From: CAWBUW01 sp963792075
Lineage (GTDB): Bacteria > Chloroflexota > Anaerolineae > Anaerolineales > UBA4823
Direction of reading: 5' to 3'
Assembly: GCA_963792075.1 (NCBI GenBank)
Contig: CAWBUW010000012.1
Span: forward strand, 1,612,001-1,676,000
DNA length: 64,000 nt
Both the position numbers and the translations under genes were made by a program. Of the stretch, positions 44,361 through 52,084 are shown piece by piece; positions within the stretch are counted from its first letter, which is position 1; each line of letters starts with the position of its first letter. Under the pieces are notes generated by a model. The model saw nothing but the letters and a program-made list of their open reading frames with translations, had not been told where the DNA came from and made no database searches.

Positions 44361-45815
44361 CTAAAAAGGACCGTAATGGATGCTGACGGCCACGGCCAGG
44401 AAGATCAGCGAGACCACCACGATCTGGGCCCACAGGGCTGCCGTCCAGCGGATCCACTTGGGATACCCCACTGCGGTCAGTCCTAGTGCGATCAACAGCA
44501 TGGCGTTGGTCGGGTATGCCATATTGGCGAAGCCATCGCCCAAGGCATAAGCCGTTACCGCCACCTGCCGGGTCACGCCCAGCAGATCAGCAATGGGCAG
44601 GATAATGGGCATGAGCAGGAATGCCTTGGCCGAACCGGAAGCGATGAAAACTTCCAGGACAAGTGCCACCAAGTACATCAGGAAGGCACCTGCCAGTGGG
44701 CTGACGCCGGTTAAGGCCTCTGCCGCTGCATGTAAGATCGTGTCCATGATGCCACCGGTGAAGGCGATGTATTTAATGCTGGCTGCCATCAGGATCAGGG
44801 GGATGCCAGGAGCAATGCCGCCCAGGCCTTCCCACATGGCCTTGCCCACACTTTTGGCGCCCATTCCCGAGATGAAGCCGGAACCCACCCCGCCGATGAC
44901 AAATAATAGCCCCACGATAGGCAGAGTCAGTTCGCTCAAGCCAGGTACCAGCGACCCGATGAATGGCATCGCCATGATGCCGATCAGGCAGACTGCCAGA
45001 AAGATGGTAGCGGTGCGCATACGCGGGGTCAATTCCTGCATGGTTTTGACATCAAAGGCCGAGTATTTGGCGCGCTCGGCCGAATCTTCCTTATGTACCA
45101 GCGATTGGAGTGGGTCTTTCTCGATGCGCCGGGCATAACGCACCAAGAAGATGGCAAAAATTGCGTAAACCACCACAAAAATGATCGCCCGGAACCACAT
45201 ACCCGAAAAGGCAGGCAGCTCGGCGATTCTCTGAGCGATACCGATGGTGAACGGGTTGATGATCGCGGCCGAGAAGCCCATATTGGCTGCCAGGATGCTG
45301 ATGCCCAGCCCTACCAGCGAATCCCAGCCAAGCGCATAGGAAAGCCCTACCATGACCGGTACCAGGATGACCACCTCTTCCAGGATCCCGAAAACGCCTC
45401 CCAGCAGCATAAAAAAGAGGGCGATCACCAATAAAAGGATGTACTTGCGGATGGCAAAAGTACGCACCAGCGCTTCCAGGATGGCTCGCAGAATACCGCC
45501 TTTATCCATCACAGCAAACGAGGAGCCAATCATCATGATCAACACCACGATCATAATGACCGTCACCTTGTCAGGGCCGATGGTAAACACTTCAAGCGGT
45601 GAAGTAAACCAGCGCCAGATAGGATAATCTGGCCTTTCCACAAAGCGGAAAGATGCTGTGTCAATCATCTCGCGGTCATCTACCTGGATGCGGTCGTACA
45701 CCCCCGCCGGGATGACCCGGGTGAGAACTCCTGTGATGATCATTAATGCCAGCAGGATAAAAAAGGATTGCAGGAATGCTTTAACGCCGATGCGGGCTCC
45801 TGATTTTTGGTCCAT
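44361..45815 (-). CDS. YfcC/DcuC-family anion carrier
   Basis: ATG 45815 is chosen for its GAGGAGA site. The 484-residue product has about 12 membrane helices and the YfcC family traits: ITGVLTRVIPAGVYDR near the start, FFMLLGGVFGILEEVVILVPV, GLGISILAANMGFSAAIINPFT and the end TAYALGDGFANMAYPTNAMLLIALGL. The family is thought to move C4-dicarboxylates or basic amino acids; the substrate here is unknown. It is monocistronic, convergent with the amino-sugar operon. Confidence 0.88.
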   Translation of the reverse strand: MDQKSGARIGVKAFLQSFFILLALMIITGVLTRVIPAGVYDRIQVDDREMIDTASFRFVERPDYPIWRWFTSPLEVFTIGPDKVTVIMIVVLIMMIGSSFAVMDKGGILRAILEALVRTFAIRKYILLLVIALFFMLLGGVFGILEEVVILVPVMVGLSYALGWDSLVGLGISILAANMGFSAAIINPFTIGIAQRIAELPAFSGMWFRAIIFVVVYAIFAIFLVRYARRIEKDPLQSLVHKEDSAERAKYSAFDVKTMQELTPRMRTATIFLAVCLIGIMAMPFIGSLVPGLSELTLPIVGLLFVIGGVGSGFISGMGAKSVGKAMWEGLGGIAPGIPLILMAASIKYIAFTGGIMDTILHAAAEALTGVSPLAGAFLMYLVALVLEVFIASGSAKAFLLMPIILPIADLLGVTRQVAVTAYALGDGFANMAYPTNAMLLIALGLTAVGYPKWIRWTAALWAQIVVVSLIFLAVAVSIHYGPF

Positions 45816-45957
45816 CTCTGTCTCCTCTATGCAATTTTTCATTTCCCAAAATGGTGATCTTACAGAGCATGATACCAGCAGTATGAATGATCGTCCATAG
45901 AAAGCCCCTGTAAATATGATATGATTAGGCTAAATTTTTGATCAAAGGAGCAGCTAT

Positions 45958-46791
45958 ATGACGGATCAAGAGATCCCAGAGCCTACTGTGCCCGAGCAGG
46001 ACTCTGGCGAAGACGCACCGGTCCACAAACCGGCGCTGATAATCAATATATATTCCTGGGCAACGCCAATTGCTGGCCTGGTCATGCTGGTGATCGGCCT
46101 GGTAGCCGGCTTTTACGCCTATCCCCTGGTGGAAGACCGGCTGGGGTCGGCTCCGGCTGCGCCCGCTGCAGCGGCGGATTCATCTGTGGACACAGCCGCA
46201 CAGCAGCTATCCCCTACAGATGTCGCGGCGAACGCGACGGCCCAGGCTTCCCTCATGGATTTCGTGGTTAGCAATACCAAGCACTTTCTTGGCGATGCCA
46301 ATGCACCGGTCACGATCATTGAATTTAGCGACTTCCAATGACCCTATTGCGGCTCTTTTGCCGCTGGCGCGTGGCGCCAGATTTACGATCAATATGTCGT
46401 TACCGGGAAAGTCCGTTTTGGGTACGCTCACTTCGCCTTTCTTGGCGATGAGTCGGTTGTAGCCGCTCAGGCCAGTGAATGTGCCGGAGAGCAGGATAAA
46501 TTTTGGGAATATCATGACCTGTTATTTGCCAGCCAATCTGGCGAAAATAAGGGCGCGTTTGCCGTGGCCAACTTGAAAAAGCTGGCTGGACAGCTCGGAT
46601 TGAAGCAGGCGGACTTCGATGCCTGCCTGAACTCGGGCAAATATAAAGAGCTGGTCACGACTCAGACCAGCACTTTCCAGCAGATTGGGGTGAGCAGCAC
46701 TCCCAGCTTTGTGGTCAATGGCCAGCCGCTGGTAGGCGCACAGCCTTTCGAAAAGTTCCAGCAGTTGGTTGAGGCAGAGCTCAACAAATAA
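45958..46791 (+). CDS. Membrane-anchored DsbA-like selenoprotein with UxxC active site
   Basis: One frame from ATG 45958 (AAAGGAGCAGC site) to 46791, 277 residues, interrupted only by TGA at 46339-46341 (codon 128). Residues 27-58 form a membrane anchor (WATPIAGLVMLVIGLVAGFYAY), followed by an Ala-rich linker. The DsbA/thioredoxin fold begins at about 105: HFLGDANAPVTIIEFSDFQ-U-PYCGSFAAGAW, where the family has CPYC. The rest (YAHFAFLGDES, ASECAGEQDKFWEYHDLLF, GVSSTPSFVVNGQPLVGAQPF with the cis-Pro) is a complete disulfide oxidoreductase. A 7-bp hairpin with a GTG loop lies 22-39 nt after the UGA. Selenocysteine decoding is the best reading; the protein would act on extracytoplasmic thiols. 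Confidence 0.88.
46364..46380 (+). promoter_or_regulatory. Candidate bacterial SECIS hairpin (DsbA-like gene)
   Basis: CTGGCGC (46364-46370) pairs exactly with GCGCCAG (46374-46380) around loop GTG. The loop starts 30 nt after the UGA and its first base is G. A second stem (46349-46353 with 46360-46364) lies between it and the UGA and could stack below. Confidence 0.7.
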
Positions 46792-46819
46792 AAAAATGGC
46801 GGCTCAGCCGCCATTTTTT
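46791..46819. terminator. Bidirectional rho-independent terminator
   Basis: A-run, stem ATGGCGGC/GCCGCCAT with TCA loop, T-run. It lies between two convergent genes and suits both. Confidence 0.9.
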
Positions 46820-46826
46820 TATTTGT

Positions 46827-47486
46827 TCACCCTGCATCCAGGCGATATCCGATGCCTCGGATCGTTTTCAGAAAGGCCGGCTTGCGAGGATCTTCTTCCA
46901 GCGCCTGCCGCAGCCAACTGATGTGCACATCCAGCGTGCGGGTGTCGCCGGTATAGGCAGTATTCCATACCTCTTTGAATAATTGCTCGCGTTGGATCAC
47001 CTCGCCCGGATGTTCCATGAGTATTTGCAGCAGGTGTGTCAGCCGCGGAGTCAGGCGTGCTTCACGCCCCTGGCAGCGCACCTTCTTGCGCGCCAGCTCC
47101 AGGCGGATCGGCCCAACGTGCAGCATGGCTTCTTCCTGGCTGGGCAGCAGCGGTGTGATGCGGTTCAGCAGCTTGCGTGACGTGAATGGCAGTCGCAGGA
47201 CCACATTTGCACAGGATTCTTCGGGCACTTCTTGTTGCGCATCGACGATCAACACTATGGGCAGGTTGCCTACCTTGTTGCGCAGGTCGCGGCAAATTTT
47301 CTTCCCACTGGTGCGTAAGGAGGCCGCGTTGATAATGATCAGGTCTGGATCGATATCCAGTAGCCGCTCCATGGCCTCGCAGCCAGTAGGGACGACCTCC
47401 ACCTGACATTCTTTTTTACGCAGGCCGGCGACAAACGAAGGACTGTTCGATCGTTTGCCCTCGATGTACAAGATCCTGGGCATCAT
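46827..47486 (-). CDS. OmpR-type response regulator with degenerate receiver domain
   Basis: ATG 47486 (AGGAAT site) is chosen; a longer frame begins at 47537. The 219-residue product has a receiver-like domain (1-110) and a winged-helix DNA-binding domain (ARLTPRLTHLLQILMEHPGEVIQREQLFKEVW, DVHISWLRQALEEDP, IRGIGYRLD). The receiver lacks its key acidic residues: the first strand ends IEGKRS instead of a DD pair, the phosphorylation site is IIINAAS with Asn where Asp is expected, and the later KPF is LPF. It is thus probably phosphorylation-independent. No histidine kinase is adjacent. Confidence 0.85.
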   Translation of the reverse strand: MMPRILYIEGKRSNSPSFVAGLRKKECQVEVVPTGCEAMERLLDIDPDLIIINAASLRTSGKKICRDLRNKVGNLPIVLIVDAQQEVPEESCANVVLRLPFTSRKLLNRITPLLPSQEEAMLHVGPIRLELARKKVRCQGREARLTPRLTHLLQILMEHPGEVIQREQLFKEVWNTAYTGDTRTLDVHISWLRQALEEDPRKPAFLKTIRGIGYRLDAG

Positions 47487-47705
47487 GCCAGATATTCCTG
47501 ATTTAGAGAAGAACATGGATACATAAATATTCCCCAATCGGTCTGAATATCTTTCTCGTAATTATACCGTGATCTTAGGCAATTTGGCGGTGAGAAATTG
47601 TGTTAGAATACAAACACCACTATAGTTTATTGATTACTGGTGGGTGCCCGGCAGGCATTCTGACCGCCTGGTGTGCACCGTGACTCTCGCGTGGAGGCAA
47701 GCAGT

Positions 47706-48281
47706 ATGGCAGATATGATCGAAGTGGCCATTGACAGCATTCGGGTCAGCCTGATGTCGCAGCAGCGCATCGTGATCTTACGTGAAACACATGCCGAACG
47801 TTATCTGGCAATTTGGATTGGGGTTTACGAAGCTGAAGCCATCACCCTGGCCTTGCAGGAAGTCGAAGTTGCACGCCCACTGACCTGGGACCTGTTGAAG
47901 AACGTTTTCAATACCCTCAATGCCCGCATCCTGCGTGTGGAAGTGGTTTTGCTGCGGGATGACACTTTCTATGGCAGCATTGTTGCAGAGTTGGATGGGC
48001 AAGAGATCCGGATTGACTCCCGGCCTTCAGATGCCCTGGCTTTGGCTGTAAGAGCCAATGTGCCTATTTACGTTGCCCGTCAGGTCATGGACGCGGCTGG
48101 GATTACCCCAGAAGAGGATTTGAAGGAGAAAGGCGAAGCGCCTGAACAACCCCCGGCTGAAGTAAGCGAGCCGGCGGAAGAAGATTCTGCCCGCCTTTCT
48201 ATCTTCGAGGATTTTTTTGAAAAACTTGACCTGGACAACCTGGACCAGGATGACTCTGAAGACGAGGACAAGAAAGACTGA
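47706..48281 (+). CDS. Bifunctional nuclease family protein (BFN, DUF151)
   Basis: ATG 47706 is chosen (GTGGAGG site); a GTG at 47673 gives 11 more residues. The 191-residue protein has the DUF151 domain in residues 5-130 (VILRETHAERYLAIWIGVYEAEAITLAL, then IRIDSRPSDALALAVRANVPIYVA) and an acidic tail. The family is described as DNase/RNase and is widespread. It precedes dnaB by 109 bases. Confidence 0.9.
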   Translation: MADMIEVAIDSIRVSLMSQQRIVILRETHAERYLAIWIGVYEAEAITLALQEVEVARPLTWDLLKNVFNTLNARILRVEVVLLRDDTFYGSIVAELDGQEIRIDSRPSDALALAVRANVPIYVARQVMDAAGITPEEDLKEKGEAPEQPPAEVSEPAEEDSARLSIFEDFFEKLDLDNLDQDDSEDEDKKD

Positions 48282-48390
48282 CCTTGTCTCGCACCCTCAA
48301 CACCGGGGCGCCTGGTCTCGAGGCAGTTGCAAACTCCCTGCCGGGCTGGTTTCCCCGGTTTTTATATCTTATGAAGGGTAAGCGTTCAAA

Positions 48391-49767
48391 ATGAGCGACA
48401 TGCCTTACTTAGAAGATACCCCAGCACCCGCGCCGCAGATTGTTCCCCACAACCGTGAAGCTGAGGAAGCCCTGATCGGGTCTATTTTGATCAACCCCGA
48501 AGCGTACTATGATGTTGCCCAGTTTCTAAAGCCAGATGATTTTTACATCCACCGGCACCAATGGATTTGGGATGTCTTCACTCGCTTGCATGAACGCCGC
48601 GTCCCGATTGACTTCCTCACCGTTACCAGCGAACTGGACCAGTTAGGCCAACTCAACGAATTGGGCGGCCCAGCGTATCTGACTGCTTTAATCAACAATG
48701 TGCCGACCTCACTGCATGCTGAGGCCTACGGACGCCTGATCGAACAGACGAGTATCCGCCGGCGTATGTTGGAAGCAGCCAACCAGATCGCCAGGCTGGC
48801 TTACCAGGAAGAAGTGCCTGTTGAGACCGTGATGGATGAGGCCGAGAAGCAAGTTTTTAGCGTCAGCGAACGGCGTTCTACGCGTGACCTGGCGCCGATC
48901 CAGGTGGTGCTCAGCGAGTATTATGACCGCATTGACGAGCTTTCCAAACGTGATGAGGAAATCTTTGGCGTGCCCACGGGCTTCATCGATCTGGACCGCC
49001 TGTTGGGCGGCCTGCAATCGTCGGATCTGCTCATTGTGGCCGGCCGTCCGGGTATGGGGAAGACCGCTTTTATGCTCACGGTGGCCAAGAACGCTGCTCA
49101 ACAGCACAAAAAGCATGTCGCCATTTTCTCCTTGGAAATGGCCAACGAGCAGCTTGTCCAGCGCCTGATTTCGCAAGAAACTGGCATCGATTCACACCGC
49201 TTACGCACCGGCAAACTGACCGAAGAAGAATGGCCGGTATTTACACACGCGGTGGAGGTGCTCAGCAGCACGCGCATTTTCCTGGATGACACCCCCAGCC
49301 TGACACCCTTACAAATGCGTACCAAATGCCGCCGCTTGCATCTTGAATACGGCCTGGACCTGGTAGTTGTGGATTACCTTCAATTGATGAGCAGCGGGTC
49401 ACGCTCGGAGAACCGTGTCCAGGAAGTCTCTTATATCTCGCGTAACATGAAAGTTTTGGCACGCGAGCTGAATGTGCCTGTGCTCGCAGCCGCACAACTC
49501 TCGCGTGCGGTTGAACAGCGTGCAGATAAAGACCCCCAGCTCTCCGACCTGCGTGAATCTGGCTCCCTGGAGCAAGATGCAGATATCGTCATGTTCATCC
49601 ACCGGCCGGAGATGTACGAGAAAGACCAGACCCGCCAGAACATTGCCCAGATCAAAATAGCCAAGCACAGGAATGGACCGACGGGTATGGTGGAACTCAT
49701 TTTCCGCAGCAACCTGGCGAAATTTGAAAATGCAGCCTCGCGCCGCATGGATTTGAATCAGGTCTAA
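48391..49767 (+). CDS. dnaB: Replicative DNA helicase DnaB
   Basis: A 458-residue hexameric helicase. The N-terminal domain is NREAEEALIGSILINPEAY...HQWIWDVFTRL, the linker helix follows, and the RecA-like domain has Walker A AGRPGMGKTAF (near residue 217), KHVAIFSLEMANEQL, LVVVDYLQLM and the end KHRNGPTGMVELIF. It unwinds DNA ahead of the fork. A dnaD-like gene and a tandem helicase-loader gene follow, so the cluster encodes helicase and its loading factors. Confidence 0.97.
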   Translation: MSDMPYLEDTPAPAPQIVPHNREAEEALIGSILINPEAYYDVAQFLKPDDFYIHRHQWIWDVFTRLHERRVPIDFLTVTSELDQLGQLNELGGPAYLTALINNVPTSLHAEAYGRLIEQTSIRRRMLEAANQIARLAYQEEVPVETVMDEAEKQVFSVSERRSTRDLAPIQVVLSEYYDRIDELSKRDEEIFGVPTGFIDLDRLLGGLQSSDLLIVAGRPGMGKTAFMLTVAKNAAQQHKKHVAIFSLEMANEQLVQRLISQETGIDSHRLRTGKLTEEEWPVFTHAVEVLSSTRIFLDDTPSLTPLQMRTKCRRLHLEYGLDLVVVDYLQLMSSGSRSENRVQEVSYISRNMKVLARELNVPVLAAAQLSRAVEQRADKDPQLSDLRESGSLEQDADIVMFIHRPEMYEKDQTRQNIAQIKIAKHRNGPTGMVELIFRSNLAKFENAASRRMDLNQV

Positions 49768-49780
49768 GGCAGGCGTAAGC

Positions 49781-50485
49781 ATGGCCACCTTTTCAGGTTT
49801 CAAAGATGGGAAACAAAAGGCCACCCCTGTGCCGGGGCAGTTCTTTACCGAGCTGCTGGCAGAGATTGATCATCTGGCTGAATTGAAGGTTACGCTGTAT
49901 GCCATCTGGCGGCTAGACCACTCCCAGGGGACGTTTCGTTTCTTGCAGCTTGCTGATTTCGCTGCAGATGAACGCCTGATGTCCAGCCTGGGCAGCCGGC
50001 CTTCAGAAGCCCTGGCGGTTCTGCAGGATGCCCTGGAGCGGATTGTGCTGCGTGGCACCCTGCTGAACGTTGTGTTGGCAACAGAACAAGACCAACAGGT
50101 GTACTACTTCCTGAACTCGCCCAAGGGGCGGGCAGCCATCCAGGCGATCCAGGAAGGTAAGTGGCGGCCTCCGGAAGTGGGCGCAGCTCCGTTTACACTG
50201 GACATGGCTCGCCCGAATATTTTCCAATTGTATGAGGCCCATATCGGCCCATTGACACCGATGATTGCTGAAACGCTGCGCGATGCTGAAGAGCTTTACC
50301 CACAGGAATGGTTTGAAGATGCTTTTCGCCTGGCCGCTGAACGCAACGTGCGTAACTGGCGCTACGTGCAGGCCATTCTGCGCTCCTGGAAGGAGAAGGG
50401 ACGAGATGAGCAAAATCGAAAAGACGCTGAAAAAGATCGCCGCAGCTACACAGAAGGAGAGTTCGCCGACTTCATCGACCACTGA
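49781..50485 (+). CDS. dnaD: DnaD domain protein
   Basis: A 234-residue protein. The N-terminal half resembles a winged-helix initiation module (GQFFTELLAEIDHLAELKVTLYAIWRL). The second half is a DnaD domain: NIFQLYEAHIGPLTPMIAETLRDAEELYPQEWFEDAFRLAAERNVRNWRYVQAILRSW, with the YxxxIxx pattern. In Firmicutes such proteins help load DnaB. Its last 80 bases overlap the next gene. Confidence 0.9.
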   Translation: MATFSGFKDGKQKATPVPGQFFTELLAEIDHLAELKVTLYAIWRLDHSQGTFRFLQLADFAADERLMSSLGSRPSEALAVLQDALERIVLRGTLLNVVLATEQDQQVYYFLNSPKGRAAIQAIQEGKWRPPEVGAAPFTLDMARPNIFQLYEAHIGPLTPMIAETLRDAEELYPQEWFEDAFRLAAERNVRNWRYVQAILRSWKEKGRDEQNRKDAEKDRRSYTEGEFADFIDH

Positions 50486-51815
50486 GCCCTTACCGGCTGA
50501 GCGAAATTATGGCCTGCCTGGTGACCCCAACTGCCCATACTGCAGCGGCATTGGTTATTTGCGGCGTGACCTGCCTCTGGGACACCCGGAATTTGGCAAG
50601 GTAGAGGTATGCACCTGCCGCCAGGGACAGGTGAGCCAGCAAATCCACCAGCGCCTGTTTGCGCTTTCCAACCTGCAGGAACTGAGTCACTTAACCTTTG
50701 AGAATTTCCAGCGGCGCGGTTATATTGGCTTACCGCCCAATCAAGCTGGCTCACTGGAGCAGGCTTATGACCGAGCCCGGCAGTATTCGCAAGTACTGGA
50801 TGGTTGGCTGCTGTTACAGGGCGGTTATGGCTGTGGCAAAACCCACCTGGCAGCTGCAATAGCCAATTTTGCGGTTAGCTTGGGAGTGCCGACCCTGTTT
50901 ATCACCGTGCCGGATATGCTCGATTCGCTGCGCTTTTCATTCAATAATCCAGATGCTACCTTTGCTCAGCGTTTCGAAGAGATCCGGACGGCGCCGCTGC
51001 TCGTACTGGATGATTTTGGTACGCAGAATGCGACGGAATGGGCGCAGGAAAAGCTGTTCCAGATCATCAATTTCCGTTATATTAACCATTTACCCCTGGT
51101 CATTACCACCAACCTGGGGGTAGACGATATCGAAGAGCGCATCCGCTCGCGCCTGATGGATGATAAACTGGTTGCCCGCATTTACATCCTTGCTCCTGAT
51201 TATCGCAACCCGATTGATGACTCATCCTTGGGCTTACTGACCGAGCTGACCTTCGCTACGTTTGAACTGCGTAAAGGGGAGGGGCTGTCAACGGATGAGC
51301 TTAATTCCCTGGAAAAAGCGTTTCAAGCGGCGCGCGCCTTTTCCGAAAATCCTCAGGGCTGGTTATTGTTGACTGGAAGCTATGGCTGCGGCAAGACGCA
51401 TCTGGCCGCAGCCATAGCTAACCACCGCAAGGCGGTTGGCTTCCCGGTGATGTTTGATACGGTGCCAGACTTGCTGGATCATCTGCGGGCCGCGTTCAGC
51501 CCTTCCAGCAATGTCAGCCTGGACCGCCGTTTCGAGCAGGTGCGTTCGGCCCCGCTGCTGATCCTGGACGACCTGGGTACTCAGTCCGCCACTCCCTGGG
51601 CGCGGGAAAAACTGTACCAGCTCTTCAACTATCGCTACAGCACGCGCCTGCCAACCGTGATCACCACCGCTCTGAGATTGGATGAACTTGATGAACGCCT
51701 GCGCAGCCGGATGATGGATACCCGCTTATGTAAGATCAATGGGATCAATGCTCCTGCTTATACCGGCTCATTAACGCGTAAAAGAAGACCCAGTACGAAA
51801 AAATCTAAAGATTAG
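50406..51815 (+). CDS. Tandem-duplicated DnaC/IstB-like AAA+ helicase loader
   Basis: ATG 50406 with AGGAGAAGG site is chosen, giving 469 residues. An N-terminal zinc motif (CPYCSGIGYL...VCTC, about residues 37-75) precedes two AAA+ domains. The first has GGYGCGKTHLAAAIAN, Walker B LLVLDDFGTQNATEWAQEKLFQI and a sensor RSRLMDD. The second has GSYGCGKTHLAAAIAN, LLILDDLGTQSATPWAREKLYQL and RSRMMDT. Both copies keep their catalytic residues. Usual DnaC/DnaI loaders have one such domain, so this is an internal duplication. It probably loads DnaB with the DnaD-like protein. Confidence 0.9.
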   Translation: MSKIEKTLKKIAAATQKESSPTSSTTEPLPAERNYGLPGDPNCPYCSGIGYLRRDLPLGHPEFGKVEVCTCRQGQVSQQIHQRLFALSNLQELSHLTFENFQRRGYIGLPPNQAGSLEQAYDRARQYSQVLDGWLLLQGGYGCGKTHLAAAIANFAVSLGVPTLFITVPDMLDSLRFSFNNPDATFAQRFEEIRTAPLLVLDDFGTQNATEWAQEKLFQIINFRYINHLPLVITTNLGVDDIEERIRSRLMDDKLVARIYILAPDYRNPIDDSSLGLLTELTFATFELRKGEGLSTDELNSLEKAFQAARAFSENPQGWLLLTGSYGCGKTHLAAAIANHRKAVGFPVMFDTVPDLLDHLRAAFSPSSNVSLDRRFEQVRSAPLLILDDLGTQSATPWAREKLYQLFNYRYSTRLPTVITTALRLDELDERLRSRMMDTRLCKINGINAPAYTGSLTRKRRPSTKKSKD

Positions 51816-51825
51816 AGGAAATAAT

Positions 51826-52020
51826 ATGACAGATAACCAACCCCACTGCCTGTCTTGCGGGCGCACGGATGCCGAAGTGCCTTTGCTGCACCTGACCTAC
51901 CAGGGGAAGCTTTACTGGATTTGTCCGCAGCACTTGCCTATCATGATCCACAAGCCGGCCCAGCTCGCTGGTGTTCTGCCCGGCATCGAAAAAATGGGAG
52001 GTGTAGATCACGAGGATTAA
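51826..52020 (+). CDS. Small zinc-ribbon-like protein
   Basis: A 64-residue protein 10 bases after the loader gene, with an AGAGGAAA site. CLSC (residues 8-11) and CPQHLP (33-38) form a possible C-x2-C...C-x2-H metal site; a similar short pattern ends many helicase-loading operons in this group (inference). Function unknown. Confidence 0.65.
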   Translation: MTDNQPHCLSCGRTDAEVPLLHLTYQGKLYWICPQHLPIMIHKPAQLAGVLPGIEKMGGVDHED

Positions 52021-52026
52021 CAGAAA

Positions 52027-52063
52027 GTGTGCTGTCCCAAAAGCTTCTTTTGGGACAGCACAC
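52027..52063. terminator. Perfect 17-bp hairpin between convergent genes
   Basis: Arms 52027-52043 and 52047-52063 (GTGTGCTGTCCCAAAAG and complement) with CTT loop. Confidence 0.7.
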
Positions 52064-52084
52064 CGCCCCAAAGTTGCGTTTTAG

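Noticed and set aside
46220..46462. Alternative frame across the UGA of the DsbA-like gene, suggesting a frameshift
   Set aside because: The original frame continues after the UGA with clear family sequence, so no frame change is needed.
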